From Bdellovibrionaceae bacterium UBA6502 (lineage in GTDB: Bacteria > Bdellovibrionota > Bdellovibrionia > Bdellovibrionales > UBA840): a stretch of 64,000 bases of DNA. Positions within the stretch are counted from its first letter, which is position 1, and each line of letters starts with the position of its first letter. Location of the stretch: positions 62,001-126,000 of the forward strand of contig DJMA01000045.1 of NCBI GenBank assembly GCA_002436415.1, in the 5' to 3' direction. The notes under the pieces are model-generated. The model was not told the origin of the DNA and did not search any database. It saw nothing but the letters and a program-made list of their open reading frames with translations. Shown here piece after piece: positions 44,735 through 54,035 of the stretch. The translations under genes and the position numbers were made by a program.

Positions 44735-44772
44735 ATAAAAAATGCACCCGCTTTAAAGCTTTGGGTGCATTC
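44735..44772 (-). terminator. Terminator between tatA and lysC
   Basis: AATGCACCC and GGGTGCATT form a nine-pair stem followed by a T-rich run; placed just before the lysC ribosome site, so it may also act as an attenuator for lysC. Confidence 0.8.
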
Positions 44773-44816
44773 TTACTAATTTTTTAAACGAAATCACTAA
44801 AAGAATGAAAGAAATT

Positions 44817-45005
44817 TTATTCTTTGTCTTTGTTCTCGTCGATTTTAGACTTCTCAGTTACGTCGATCTCGTCTTCATGAAGTCCTTTTTTAAAACCGCG
44901 AATTGCCTCACCTAGTGACTTTCCTAATCCAGGAATCTTACTTGGACCAAAAATAATTAAAACGATTCCTAAAACTAATAATACCTGCCAAGGACCAACA
45001 CTCAT
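44817..45005 (-). CDS. tatA: Sec-independent translocase subunit TatA
   Basis: 62 residues. A single N-terminal helix (WQVLLVLGIVLIIFGPSKIP, about 6-25) is followed by the FGPSKIP hinge, the amphipathic helix GLGKSLGEAIRGFKKGL and a short charged tail. It forms the twin-arginine translocation pore. tatB/tatC are not in the window. It lies 37 bases after the leucine-degradation operon and may be co-transcribed with it. Confidence 0.95.
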   Translation of the reverse strand: MSVGPWQVLLVLGIVLIIFGPSKIPGLGKSLGEAIRGFKKGLHEDEIDVTEKSKIDENKDKE

Positions 45006-45042
45006 TTCATACCTCTTTTAAATAGGCCAAATTTATTATGAC

Positions 45043-45942
45043 TTAGCTTAGTTTAATCTTTGATAGCTTACTTGGCAATGCTCTCCCCATGCTTTTTTCT
45101 AGCTTGCGGGTGGTTTTCACCAATTGTTCCAAATCTAAACCTGTTTTAACGCCCATTTGATGTAACATATTCACAACATCTTCGGTGGCAACATTCCCAG
45201 TGGCTCCCTCGGCATATGGACAGCCTCCCAGGCCTCCAATGCTCGAATCGAAGTTTTTCACGCCACAGTCTAAGGAGGCTAGAATATTAGCTAGCGCCAT
45301 GCCTCTTGTATCGTGAAAATGCATAACTATTTTTTCGTTTGGAATCAGGGCCTGAATTTTCTTGGTTAGACTTCTGACCTGTTTTGGATTGGCCACACCA
45401 ATGGTGTCACCAAAGGAAAGTTCATAAACCCCAAAATCAAACATCTTTTCCGCAACTTTTAAAACTTTGCTCTCTGACACCTTACCTTCGTAGGGACAGC
45501 CAAATACCGTACTCAAATAGCCGCGAACTTTGATTTTATTTTGCTTAGCCATATTCACAACTTCAGTCATTCTCTCAAAGCTTTCTTTAATACTACAATT
45601 GGTATTTCTTTGTGCGAAAGCTTCCGTGCTTGAAGCAAAAATGGCGACATCTTTTACTCCAGAATCAATGGCAGTTTGCATGCCAATAGCATTAGGTACT
45701 AGGTAAGTTGCTCGAATGTTTTTATACTTTGAAAATACGGATTTACTTAGTTGTTTATGTAGTTTATCCGATCCAGCCATTCTTGGCACCCAAACTGGTG
45801 AAACAAAAGCTCCTGGCTCCAAGTGCTTCACGCCTGCCTTTAACAGGTCATTTATTAAAGTCTTTCTTTGCGCAATGCTAAAAACAGATTTTTCATTTTG
45901 AAGTCCATCTCTTGGCCCAACTTCCGTGATTTTAACTTTCAT
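45043..45942 (-). CDS. mvaB: Hydroxymethylglutaryl-CoA lyase
   Basis: Splits HMG-CoA into acetoacetate and acetyl-CoA, the last step of leucine catabolism (LiuE). 299 residues from ATG 45942, beginning MKVKITEVGPRDGLQNE. Metal-binding VMHFHDTRGMALAN and the signature IGGLGGCPYAEGATGNVATED with active-site Cys are intact. It starts 1 base after the biotinyl-protein gene. AGAAGGC ribosome site. Confidence 0.94.
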   Translation of the reverse strand: MKVKITEVGPRDGLQNEKSVFSIAQRKTLINDLLKAGVKHLEPGAFVSPVWVPRMAGSDKLHKQLSKSVFSKYKNIRATYLVPNAIGMQTAIDSGVKDVAIFASSTEAFAQRNTNCSIKESFERMTEVVNMAKQNKIKVRGYLSTVFGCPYEGKVSESKVLKVAEKMFDFGVYELSFGDTIGVANPKQVRSLTKKIQALIPNEKIVMHFHDTRGMALANILASLDCGVKNFDSSIGGLGGCPYAEGATGNVATEDVVNMLHQMGVKTGLDLEQLVKTTRKLEKSMGRALPSKLSKIKLS

Positions 45943-45943
45943 A

Positions 45944-46321
45944 TCAGCCTTCTTGCTTTTCAATTCGTACCAATAAATCACCCAAAGAAACTTGATCTCC
46001 TGCTGAGTGATTTAATTCAACCACAGTTCCATCAAAACTCGCTTCCATGGCGTACTCCATCTTCATCGCTTCCATGACCATCAGAACCTGGCCTTGCTTT
46101 ACTTCTTGACCCTTTTCGATAAAAACCTTCATGATTTTTCCTGGCATGCTTGCTTTAAAAATTCCTTTGGCTGCCTCTGCGTTTTCTTGATCGCCACTAG
46201 CACGATTGGGGATTTCATAACAATGATTTTTGCCATTAAAATGAAACCACAGTTTTGATCCATGTCTGTGAACCGGAATGCGAGTACTTAAGTTATCTAG
46301 CTTTATACCTAAATATTTCAT
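45944..46321 (-). CDS. Biotinyl carrier subunit of an acyl-CoA carboxylase
   Basis: 125 residues. The C-terminal 75 residues form a biotinyl/lipoyl domain: KASMPGKIMKVFIEKGQEVK, the biotinylation motif VMEAMKMEYAMEA (Lys about 86), and GDLLVRIEK. The first 50 residues may be a remnant BT-like segment. Immediately after the biotin carboxylase (TAA then ATG, no gap), so the usual one-chain methylcrotonyl-CoA carboxylase alpha subunit appears split in two. Confidence 0.9.
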   Translation of the reverse strand: MKYLGIKLDNLSTRIPVHRHGSKLWFHFNGKNHCYEIPNRASGDQENAEAAKGIFKASMPGKIMKVFIEKGQEVKQGQVLMVMEAMKMEYAMEASFDGTVVELNHSAGDQVSLGDLLVRIEKQEG

Positions 46322-47800
46322 TTACACATTCCTCCATGCATCCTGCCAAGCTGACAAAGGCTGCTCTTTTGCCTGCGTATGCTGATTTGCAAGCTGAATC
46401 ATCAAGTGTTCTACCACTTGCAGCTCTTCCTCAGACCATTTTTTTTCTCCCAAAGCATTGGAGAAGTATTCTTCGATAAATCCTGTAGTCATGACACCAG
46501 TGAAAAATTCAGGATGATTAATAATTTCCACTAAAAAATCAATATTAGTTTGAATTCCAAAAATTTCCGTCTCTTGCAAAACCTCAATCATTTTTTTACA
46601 AGCAGCTTCTCGATCTTCTGCGTGAACAATCAACTTTCCAATCATGGGATCATAAAAACTCGTAACGCTATCTCCTGGGTCAAAGGCATAGTCAAAACGA
46701 CGACCTTCTCCCTTTGGAAACTTTTGATGGAAAATTTCGCCCGTACTTGGAATCCCTTTTTTATAAGGATCTTCGGCATAGAGACGGCACTCAATGCTAT
46801 GACCTTTTTTCTCAATTTGTGATTGCATAAAAGGAAGCGGCGATCCCATAGCTACTTTAATTTGCGTCTGCACCAAATCTTTTCCCGTTATATACTCAGT
46901 AACAGGGTGCTCAACCTGTAAACGTGTGTTCATTTCTAAAAAGTAAAAATCTTGCCCCGCCAACAAAAACTCAACAGTTCCAGCTCCGACATAATTTACT
47001 TTTTCAGCCGCACGTAGGGCCGCTTCAGCCATACGTTTTCTCGTCTCCTCATCCAAAGAAGGGCTTGGTGCTTCTTCGATGATTTTTTGGTGACGTCTCT
47101 GCACACTACACTCTCTTTCAAAAAGATGGACATAATTTCCATACTGATCACCAAAGATTTGAAATTCGATGTGCTTAGTATTTTCTAAGTATTTCTCTAA
47201 AAACACTTGGTCTGAACCAAATGCTGCCAAAGACTCTCGCTTTGCTGAATCTAGTTGTTCGGCAAAATCTGCTTTAGAACGAGAGACCTTCATACCTCTC
47301 CCACCACCTCCGGCGGCAGCTTTAATCAAAACAGGAAAACCAATCTCTGTAGCTTCGGACTTTAAACGATCAAGACTTTGATCTTCCCCTTTATATCCTG
47401 GAATGCAAGGCACTCGTGCTTCTTCCATTAATTTTTTTGCCGAGATTTTATCACCCATATTGCGTATGGAATCAGGCATTGGCCCAATGAAACTCAAACC
47501 AGCGCCTATTATGGCTTCTGCAAAATCAGCATTCTCTGATAGAAAGCCAAAACCAGGATGAACAGCATCGGCCATTGCTTTTTTCGCAGCCTCTGCGTTT
47601 TGTTTAATATCAAGATAAGGTGAGTCTCCAGTCAATAGTACACAATCATCTGCCATACGATAAGCTCGTGTACCAATATCAGGCTGAGAGTGTAACAAAA
47701 CCGCTTCAATTCCTAATTGGTGACAAGCTTCGATAATTCGTACTGCAACCTCACCACGATTACATACTGCAATTCGTTTAAAATTCTTTACATCTGCCAT
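46322..47800 (-). CDS. Biotin carboxylase subunit (methylcrotonyl-CoA carboxylase alpha, LiuD-like)
   Basis: ATP-dependent carboxylation of biotin. 492 residues from ATG 47800 (its first base overlaps the upstream TAA). RIAVCNRGEVAVRIIEA start, HPGFGFLSENADFA, ATP-grasp KAAAGGGGRGM, ECSVQRRHQKIIEEAPSP, EMNTRLQVEHPVTE (catalytic) and the C-terminal lid. It ends where single-chain alpha subunits would continue into the carrier domain, which is encoded separately downstream. Context with liuB/liuC/mvaB supports leucine degradation. Confidence 0.92.
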   Translation of the reverse strand: MADVKNFKRIAVCNRGEVAVRIIEACHQLGIEAVLLHSQPDIGTRAYRMADDCVLLTGDSPYLDIKQNAEAAKKAMADAVHPGFGFLSENADFAEAIIGAGLSFIGPMPDSIRNMGDKISAKKLMEEARVPCIPGYKGEDQSLDRLKSEATEIGFPVLIKAAAGGGGRGMKVSRSKADFAEQLDSAKRESLAAFGSDQVFLEKYLENTKHIEFQIFGDQYGNYVHLFERECSVQRRHQKIIEEAPSPSLDEETRKRMAEAALRAAEKVNYVGAGTVEFLLAGQDFYFLEMNTRLQVEHPVTEYITGKDLVQTQIKVAMGSPLPFMQSQIEKKGHSIECRLYAEDPYKKGIPSTGEIFHQKFPKGEGRRFDYAFDPGDSVTSFYDPMIGKLIVHAEDREAACKKMIEVLQETEIFGIQTNIDFLVEIINHPEFFTGVMTTGFIEEYFSNALGEKKWSEEELQVVEHLMIQLANQHTQAKEQPLSAWQDAWRNV

Positions 47801-48573
47801 TACTTCGCCTTCCACTTAGGAATTTCTTTCGTTAAAAAGAAATTTAAACCCTCTTGCCCCTCATCGCCTACACGACAAGCCGCGATCACTTCCGCTGTAA
47901 ACTCTTTGTTTTTGTCTACTGACTTTTCTCGGTAAGAACTAAATAGTTCTTTGGTTTTACGCATAGCTTGTGGCCCGTTTTCAACCAAGGCCTCCACTGT
48001 CGCTGTAAGATAATCTTCCACCTCATCTTCGTGACCAATGAATCGAACTAATCCTGAATCTTTTGCCTCTAAAGCAGAAAAACGCTTTGCCGTTAACATA
48101 AACTCTCGAGCAGCAGAAGCCGTCATTTTTTCTAATACAAATGGACTTATAGTCGCAGGACTTAATCCCCATTTAACTTCGGAAAAGCAAAATTTTGTGT
48201 GCTTTTCAGCAACAACAATATCACTGGCCGCTAGCAAGCCAAGACCACCACCATAAACATTGCCGTGCGCCTTGGTAACCACAGTTACTGGGCACATGTA
48301 AATTGCCTCGAACATTTCATACAACTTGATTGCATCTTCTTTATTTTCTTGCTCGGAGTAAGACGCCATCTCTTTCATCCAGTTCAAATCTGCCCCAGCA
48401 CAAAAACTTTTACCATTGGCTTTTAGAACGATTGCACGTAGTTCAGGATCTTTAGCTGCGTCTTTGAAAAAAGCAGTGATCCCCTCAATCATTTCTGGAT
48501 GAAAGGCATTGTGCAAATCAGGACGATTTAAAGTAATTTGATGAACGTATTTCTTTTTCTGAATCTCTAACAT
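47800..48573 (-). CDS. liuC: Enoyl-CoA hydratase family (methylglutaconyl-CoA hydratase, LiuC)
   Basis: 257 residues, crotonase fold. ITLNRPDLHNAFHPEMI (about 14-30), SFCAGADLNWMKEM (oxyanion loop, about 56), GNVYGGGLGLLAASDIVVAE with the catalytic loop, KWGLSPATISPFVLEKM. The ADLNWM motif and the operon assign methylglutaconyl-CoA hydration. Eight bases after liuB; its stop overlaps the carboxylase start (TAATG). Confidence 0.9.
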   Translation of the reverse strand: MLEIQKKKYVHQITLNRPDLHNAFHPEMIEGITAFFKDAAKDPELRAIVLKANGKSFCAGADLNWMKEMASYSEQENKEDAIKLYEMFEAIYMCPVTVVTKAHGNVYGGGLGLLAASDIVVAEKHTKFCFSEVKWGLSPATISPFVLEKMTASAAREFMLTAKRFSALEAKDSGLVRFIGHEDEVEDYLTATVEALVENGPQAMRKTKELFSSYREKSVDKNKEFTAEVIAACRVGDEGQEGLNFFLTKEIPKWKAK

Positions 48574-48581
48574 AAATCCCC

Positions 48582-50201
48582 CTACATTCTAAAAACACCA
48601 AAGCCAGTTCTTTTCCATTCAGCATTTAAACTAGCACTGATTCCCAAACCTAAAACTTTTCGAGTGTCTTTTGGATCGATAATTCCATCATCCCATAACC
48701 TAGCTGTCGAATAGTAGGCTGAGCTTTCTTGCTCATACTTTTTTAAGATTGGTGCTTTAAAAGCCTCTTGCTCCTCAAGGCTCATGCTTTTTCCTTCTCT
48801 AGCAAGTTGATCCATTTTTACAGTAAGTAAAACATTCGCCGCTTGCTCGCCACCCATTACAGAAATTTTGGCGTTTGGCCACATCCATAATTGCCTAGCT
48901 CCATAAGCACGGCCGCACATTCCATAGTTTCCTGCGCCATAACTTCCGCCAATAACCACTGTAAATTTAGGAACATGAGTTGTACTCACTGCTGTTACTA
49001 ACTTTGCTCCATGCTTAGCAATCCCCTCATTTTCATACTTCTTACCAACCATAAAGCCAGTGATGTTTTGTAAAAACACTAATGGAATATTTCTTTGAGT
49101 ACACAACTCAACAAAGTGAGCTGCTTTCAAGGCGCTCTCACTAAAAAGAACTCCATTGTTGGCGATGATTCCCACGGGATAACCGTAGATACTGGCAAAG
49201 CCTGTTACGATGGTATTGCCATATCTAGGTTTAAATTCATGAAAATGAGAATTATCCACTAATCGAGAAATGACTTCTCTAACATCAAACGGAGTTTTTG
49301 GGTCTTTTGGAATCACCCCATAAATTTCATCTTCTTTATATAGTGGTGGATGAATTTCTTTTTGATGTAATACTGTGGTTTTCTTTCGGTTTAAATGAGA
49401 CACAATACTACGAGTAATTTCTAGGGCATGTTCATCATCTTCAGCAAAGTGATCCGTTACACCACTTAAATCACAATGGACCGCTGCACCACCAAGACTC
49501 TGAGCATCCACCTCTTCTCCTGTCGCTGCTTTTACTAATGGTGGACCACCAAGAAAAATACTACCATTGTCTTTTACAATCACATTTTCGTCACTCATTG
49601 CAGGAACGTAAGCTCCTCCAGCTGTACAACTTCCCATGACAACCGAGATTTGTGGGATTCCCATCGCAGACATATTTGCTTGGTTATAAAAAATTCTGCC
49701 AAAGTGATCTTTATCGGGGAAAACTTCATCTTGCATTGGTAAAAAAGCTCCCCCGCTATCTACCAAATATATGCAAGGAAGATTGTTCTCCATAGCAATT
49801 TCTTGCGCTCGCAAATGCTTTTTAACCGAAAGCGGGAAATAGGTTCCCCCCTTTACCGTGGAGTCGTTGGCAACGATTACGCATTCATAACCAGACACAA
49901 CACCTATTCCAGTAACAACACCTGCTCCAGGAGCAGCATCACCATACATTCCATTGGCAGCCAAAGTGGAAAACTCTAAAAAGGAAGTTTGTGGATCTAT
50001 TAAGGTCTCCACTCGCTCTCTTGCGCTTAACTTATTTTTCTTTCGAAGTCGTTCAATGGCTTTTTCACCACCGCCTAACTTTGCCGTTTCTACTTTTTTT
50101 CGCCACTCTTCGACCAAAGATTTCATATGCGAATAGTTTTCTGAAAATTCAGAAGACTGAGAGTTCAGTTTGCTTGGGATGGCTTTAATTTGCTCTAGCA
50201 T
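48582..50201 (-). CDS. liuB: Methylcrotonyl-CoA carboxylase beta subunit (LiuB)
   Basis: Carboxyltransferase half of MCC. 539 residues from ATG 50201, preceded by AGGGGA. KLSARERVETLIDPQTSFLEFS (about 60), GVVTGIGVVSGYECVIVANDSTVKGGTYF in two segments, LVDSGGAFLPMQDEVFPDKDHFGRIF (the acyl-CoA carboxylase MCC-type signature) and GSYGAGNYGMCGRAYGAR are clear. It is the first gene of liuB-liuC-carboxylase-carrier-mvaB. No isovaleryl-CoA dehydrogenase gene is present nearby. Confidence 0.93.
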   Translation of the reverse strand: MLEQIKAIPSKLNSQSSEFSENYSHMKSLVEEWRKKVETAKLGGGEKAIERLRKKNKLSARERVETLIDPQTSFLEFSTLAANGMYGDAAPGAGVVTGIGVVSGYECVIVANDSTVKGGTYFPLSVKKHLRAQEIAMENNLPCIYLVDSGGAFLPMQDEVFPDKDHFGRIFYNQANMSAMGIPQISVVMGSCTAGGAYVPAMSDENVIVKDNGSIFLGGPPLVKAATGEEVDAQSLGGAAVHCDLSGVTDHFAEDDEHALEITRSIVSHLNRKKTTVLHQKEIHPPLYKEDEIYGVIPKDPKTPFDVREVISRLVDNSHFHEFKPRYGNTIVTGFASIYGYPVGIIANNGVLFSESALKAAHFVELCTQRNIPLVFLQNITGFMVGKKYENEGIAKHGAKLVTAVSTTHVPKFTVVIGGSYGAGNYGMCGRAYGARQLWMWPNAKISVMGGEQAANVLLTVKMDQLAREGKSMSLEEQEAFKAPILKKYEQESSAYYSTARLWDDGIIDPKDTRKVLGLGISASLNAEWKRTGFGVFRM

Positions 50202-50372
50202 TTTTCCCCTCTTAATAGTGCTAAGACGTTGATTATGCTGGCATTTTGTTAAACTAATTAGGAAATTGCAAGATATAACCGGAGCGTAAAAAGCCAGGAA
50301 ACTAAGCAAAACTTATTTTTTGCTGCTTTTTAAGGCTAGCCTTGCTGGTCTTTCAATGATAGGTCCTGGTTC

Positions 50373-51281
50373 ATGGAATTAAAGCGCATTCAGCATAGGA
50401 AAATTGCTAAAGAGAGCCATTTGCTTGATTATTTACTCAGCAGTTTTCAGATTAATCCATTGCAAGCAAATGCCCTAATAGAATTGGGTGCCATTTACCT
50501 TAATCGAAAAAGATGTATGGAAAATTGCCTTCTAAAGCCGGAGGACTATTTAAGAGTTCATCTACAGCCCAAAAGGTTTAGAACGCCAAAAGATATTTCT
50601 AAACTCATCTTGGCTAATCACGAAGATTTTCTGGTTGTTGCCAAGCCAAGTGGTCTTCCCTCCATTCCAAGCTTAGACAACGCACTAGAGAATTTAAAAC
50701 ATTTGCTAGAAGACTTTCTAAAAAGCTCTCTCCACCCCGTTCACCGGTTGGACGTAGATACGAGTGGCTTAATTCTATTTGCCAAAAATAAGTTAGCCGC
50801 AAGAGACTTTGGAAAACTCATTAGTAGTGGCCAAATTCACAAAACTTATCTGGCATTAAGTGAAGAACAAGTAAGCCCTGGACCTTATAGGCATTTTTTA
50901 AAGGCCGGGCAGAAACCTCCCTTCCAGCTAACTGGTGAAAGAGGAAATTCCTCAGACAAAGAATGTCGTCTAGAAGTTTTATCATCACAAAAAATTTCCT
51001 GCTCTGAGAGTTTTTTGATGGATTCTAATCTCTATCCAAACTTGGAAAAACTGGGGACTGGGTTTTTACACCAAATTCAGCTGTATACAGGCAGAACCCA
51101 TCAGATTCGCAGCCAGTTTTCTCATTTAAATGCCCCTTTAATTGGCGATAGTTTATATGGAAGCCAAACAAATCTAGAAGTCTTTGCTTTGCAATCTTCT
51201 AAAATATGGTTTAAATTTAGGTCTGAGTCCTATCAATTCGAATATACTCCTACGGAGAAGGCATGCGCTATTTACGATTAA
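50373..51281 (+). CDS. RluA-family pseudouridine synthase
   Basis: 302 residues. An S4-like N-terminal RNA-binding part (about 15-70, LDYLLSSFQINPLQANALIE) precedes the catalytic domain: VVAKPSGLPSIPS, HPVHRLDVDTSGLILFAKN with the catalytic Asp (about 128), and YTGRTHQIRSQFSHLNAPLIGDSLYG. rRNA or tRNA target is unknown. Its last codons overlap the next gene by 19 bases. Confidence 0.92.
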   Translation: MELKRIQHRKIAKESHLLDYLLSSFQINPLQANALIELGAIYLNRKRCMENCLLKPEDYLRVHLQPKRFRTPKDISKLILANHEDFLVVAKPSGLPSIPSLDNALENLKHLLEDFLKSSLHPVHRLDVDTSGLILFAKNKLAARDFGKLISSGQIHKTYLALSEEQVSPGPYRHFLKAGQKPPFQLTGERGNSSDKECRLEVLSSQKISCSESFLMDSNLYPNLEKLGTGFLHQIQLYTGRTHQIRSQFSHLNAPLIGDSLYGSQTNLEVFALQSSKIWFKFRSESYQFEYTPTEKACAIYD

Positions 51282-51664
51282 TATTATTGGTGATTTTTGT
51301 ATACTGGACCTATCATGGTATGCATAAACCTTTAGCCATCAGCGTTTATACTCACTCTGTAATTCAAGAAGATCTCAGAAACATTATTCGTGCAGCCATC
51401 AAGGACGCCCTTCCAGATGCCACCAACATTCGTTTTGCGAAAATGAATACTGAAGGCATGGGAGACGATCAAGTCGTAGCTAGTTTTGTTTATGGATACA
51501 ACACAGAAAGTGAAAGTGGCTCCGATTATTACGAGATCGAAGGCCGTGCGCTATTAAACAGATATCCAAGTGAAGAAGTATTAGAATCATGGTCGTTAGA
51601 TCAAATCGTATTAGATAAAGAGGCAATTGAGTTTCAAGACCCAATTTTAATTGAAGTTGAGTGA
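51263..51664 (+). CDS. Hypothetical membrane-anchored protein
   Basis: 133 residues: one N-terminal hydrophobic helix (MRYLRLILLVIFVYWTYHG) and an acidic periplasmic region with alternating strands and helices. GGAGAAGG precedes the ATG at ideal distance. No family recognised. It overlaps the pseudouridine synthase upstream and the methyltransferase downstream (14 bases), indicating a tightly coupled three-gene unit. Confidence 0.65.
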   Translation: MRYLRLILLVIFVYWTYHGMHKPLAISVYTHSVIQEDLRNIIRAAIKDALPDATNIRFAKMNTEGMGDDQVVASFVYGYNTESESGSDYYEIEGRALLNRYPSEEVLESWSLDQIVLDKEAIEFQDPILIEVE

Positions 51665-52718
51665 TATCCTAGAAAAACAACATTACAAGCCGAGCGAATG
51701 TATTCAATTAAGTGCAGATGCGGATTTAATTGTAGAAGAAAAACTTTTGCAACACCCTGCTTACTGGCAAGAATATGTCGATAATCTAAATTTCAACCAA
51801 GGTTGCTTTTTTACCTCTATCGAGGGAAAAGAACGACTTGTTGAGTTTGAAGCCTTCCCATTAATGGCAAAACGAATGTTTTCTGATGAAGGAAAACTAT
51901 ACGCCGAAGTTTTTCCAGGCCTTCCAATGCAAGTGCAAGTGGAAAGCTTCCAGTACGATGATTTTGATCGCTTTGTTTGTTTATCAAAAAACAAATCTTT
52001 TCCGATTGGTTTAACTGATTCTGCGCAAAATGATTTTTTCAATGTCTGCGACGACTTTGATGATGATTCGTTTCGCTTTGACGGAAAACACTATGAGATG
52101 AAAGACCTTTTTGAGCCAAGCAACTCACGCAATGAAGACTTTTGGTCTGCAAAATACAAGAGCGGCAATATCGGCTTTGACATGAAAGGCCCACATCCAT
52201 TTTTAGTTAAAAATTTAGATCAATTTAAATTTTTAAAATCTAGAGTCTTAGTTTTAGGTTGCGGTAGAGCTCATGATGCTGAGTACTTCGCTCGCCAAGG
52301 ACATATTGTTACTGCGGTTGATATTAGCCCTAAAGCCATTGAAGCAGCCAAGGCACTCTACCCTGAATCCGCCAACCTAAAGTACGAACAGCAGGATATC
52401 TTAAACCTTCCGAATAGTTTTTATAATAAATACGACATTATCTGGGATCACACCTTTTACTGCGCGATTCCACCAAAACACCGACAAGAACTTGTGAAAC
52501 TATGGTCGAAATGTTTAAGCGAGAAAGGTCGCCTGCTCGGTATCTTTTTTAGTATGTATAAACCTGAAGGTCCTCCTTTTGGCGGAAGCGAGTTAGAACT
52601 ACGTTCACGACTTTCCAAATACTTTAGAATTCATTATTGGAATCGAGTTATGGAAGGCCCCGTAAGTCGACTAGGGAAAGAGTTTTTTTGCATGCTTGAG
52701 AAATTAGAGACAGATTAA
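51651..52718 (+). CDS. TPMT-like SAM-dependent methyltransferase with an extra N-terminal domain
   Basis: 355 residues, starting at TTG 51651 inside the preceding gene. Residues about 1-160 form an uncharacterised acidic domain (GCFFTSIEGKERLVEFEAF). Residues about 160-355 resemble thiopurine/halide methyltransferases: FWSAKYKSGNIGFDM, motif I VLVLGCGRAHDAEYFARQG, VTAVDISPKAIEAAK, then IIWDHTFYCAIPPKHR. It may detoxify small thiols or halides. The N-terminal fusion is unusual. It overlaps the convergent REC-PilZ gene by 4 bases. Confidence 0.85.
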   Translation: MKLSDILEKQHYKPSECIQLSADADLIVEEKLLQHPAYWQEYVDNLNFNQGCFFTSIEGKERLVEFEAFPLMAKRMFSDEGKLYAEVFPGLPMQVQVESFQYDDFDRFVCLSKNKSFPIGLTDSAQNDFFNVCDDFDDDSFRFDGKHYEMKDLFEPSNSRNEDFWSAKYKSGNIGFDMKGPHPFLVKNLDQFKFLKSRVLVLGCGRAHDAEYFARQGHIVTAVDISPKAIEAAKALYPESANLKYEQQDILNLPNSFYNKYDIIWDHTFYCAIPPKHRQELVKLWSKCLSEKGRLLGIFFSMYKPEGPPFGGSELELRSRLSKYFRIHYWNRVMEGPVSRLGKEFFCMLEKLETD

Positions 52719-53443
52719 TCTTTCTTTGATTTTGTAGAACTTAAAGAAAACAAAGACTCTGACTTTGGCTCTTCTAAGAAATTATAGATTTTTTCTAAAT
52801 CTTCACTGGAAAGATTGATAAATTCACAGCCAAGACCAGATGGCTTCGCCCCTTGCTGTTCTTCACGGACCCATTTGACTTTTAGATCTACCATTATAGG
52901 TTCATCAATATCTAGCCTAACCCTAAATACTGTTCCAATATCCATCTTCATCTTGGTTTGGATAAAGACTCCACCTGGGCTTAAATCAAAACTCTTCTGT
53001 AGTTTATCCTCATTTTGAATTCCCACAACCTTTTGTTCGCGTGGAAATTTGCGAGTAATTACCCCCTCCTCGGGAGGCTCTTCAAAACTATCTTCGAGAA
53101 TCTTCTTTAACTTCTTTACTGAAAAGGGCTTGTTCAGACAGCGACTAACTTTCAATCTTTCAATTTCATCAGGGTCTAAAATAGCATGGCCACTCATTAA
53201 GATATTTACAGGAATACGAATGTTTTCGGCTTGAATGCTTCGCATGAGCTCGATTCCATCCATTCCCCCCGGCATTCTAATGTCGGACACAATCGCATCG
53301 ACGTGAACACCACGCCTAAGGAGATCAAGAGCCTTCTCCCCACTTTCTGCCGAATAGACTTTAAAGCCTTCTCGTTTTAATTGAATACTTAGGAGCTTCC
53401 TTAGCTCCTGTTCATCATCTACTACTAAAACAACGCGATTCAT
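52715..53443 (-). CDS. Response regulator with PilZ output domain
   Basis: 242 residues. The receiver (about 1-120) is complete: VLVVDDEQELRKLL, phosphoacceptor in VSDIRMPGGMDGIEL, Thr/Ser and Lys in LMSGH and LNKPFSVK. The PilZ domain (about 133-235) has TRKFPREQKVVGIQNE, FDLSPGGVFIQTK (DxSxxG) and VKWVRE...LGCEFINLS. It links phosphorelay input to cyclic-di-GMP binding. A partner kinase is not adjacent. Confidence 0.92.
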   Translation of the reverse strand: MNRVVLVVDDEQELRKLLSIQLKREGFKVYSAESGEKALDLLRRGVHVDAIVSDIRMPGGMDGIELMRSIQAENIRIPVNILMSGHAILDPDEIERLKVSRCLNKPFSVKKLKKILEDSFEEPPEEGVITRKFPREQKVVGIQNEDKLQKSFDLSPGGVFIQTKMKMDIGTVFRVRLDIDEPIMVDLKVKWVREEQQGAKPSGLGCEFINLSSEDLEKIYNFLEEPKSESLFSLSSTKSKKD

Positions 53444-53642
53444 TTCTTTATTGTTATTGAATTAAGAGGATTCTTTAAGTGATTTTAATATAAGCTTAAT
53501 TTATTGAATGAAAGTCCAGGCTAAATAAACATTGGTTATTGCATTTTGCGATAAGTAATCCCTATATTACCCCATCAAAATTGCAAAATTGCTAGATAAG
53601 TAGAAAACTCATAGTGAATCGCGTCAGTTTCTGTTAAACCTA

Positions 53643-53994
53643 GCTCTGCTTTGTAAGGCAAATGCTGACTTAGTCAGAGGAAAGTCCGGACTCCGAATGG
53701 CGGTGTAAGGGGTAACGCCCCTCCGGTGAAAACCGAGGACTAGTGGAACAGAGAGAATGTCCAGGACTATGATCTTTCTAGCGGGAACGGGAGCTAGATT
53801 GGGAGTTGCTGGAGTGAAAGCAGCTAAACTCTACACGGAGCAAGATCAAATAGGGAAGCGTTTAAGTACGGCCAGTATGAGGCTTCCGGGTTGATCGCTT
53901 GAGGGATATAGCAATGTATCTCCTAGACGAATATTTGCCTCGCAAGTTTTCTTGGCAAAAACTTGTCAGACAGAATCCGGCTTACCAGCAGAGC
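53643..53994 (+). ncRNA. rnpB: RNase P RNA (class A)
   Basis: Catalytic RNA that matures tRNA 5' ends. The conserved regions are plain: GAGGAAAGTCCGGACTCC near 53677 (CR-I, P4 5' strand), AGAGAATG, and ACAGAATCCGGCTTAC near 53970 (CR-V). The ends GCTCTGCT (53643-53650) and AGCAGAGC (53987-53994) pair as P1. About 352 nt, normal for class A. A TATATT box at 53563 may be the promoter -10. A strong terminator follows. Confidence 0.97.
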
Positions 53995-54006
53995 AATGCC
54001 AACTAT

Positions 54007-54035
54007 GGGGTCCTTTTATAGGACCCCTCTTTTTT
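54007..54035 (+). terminator. Terminator of rnpB
   Basis: GGGGTCC and GGACCCC around a seven-base loop, then a T-rich run that reaches the end of the convergent gene. Confidence 0.95.
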
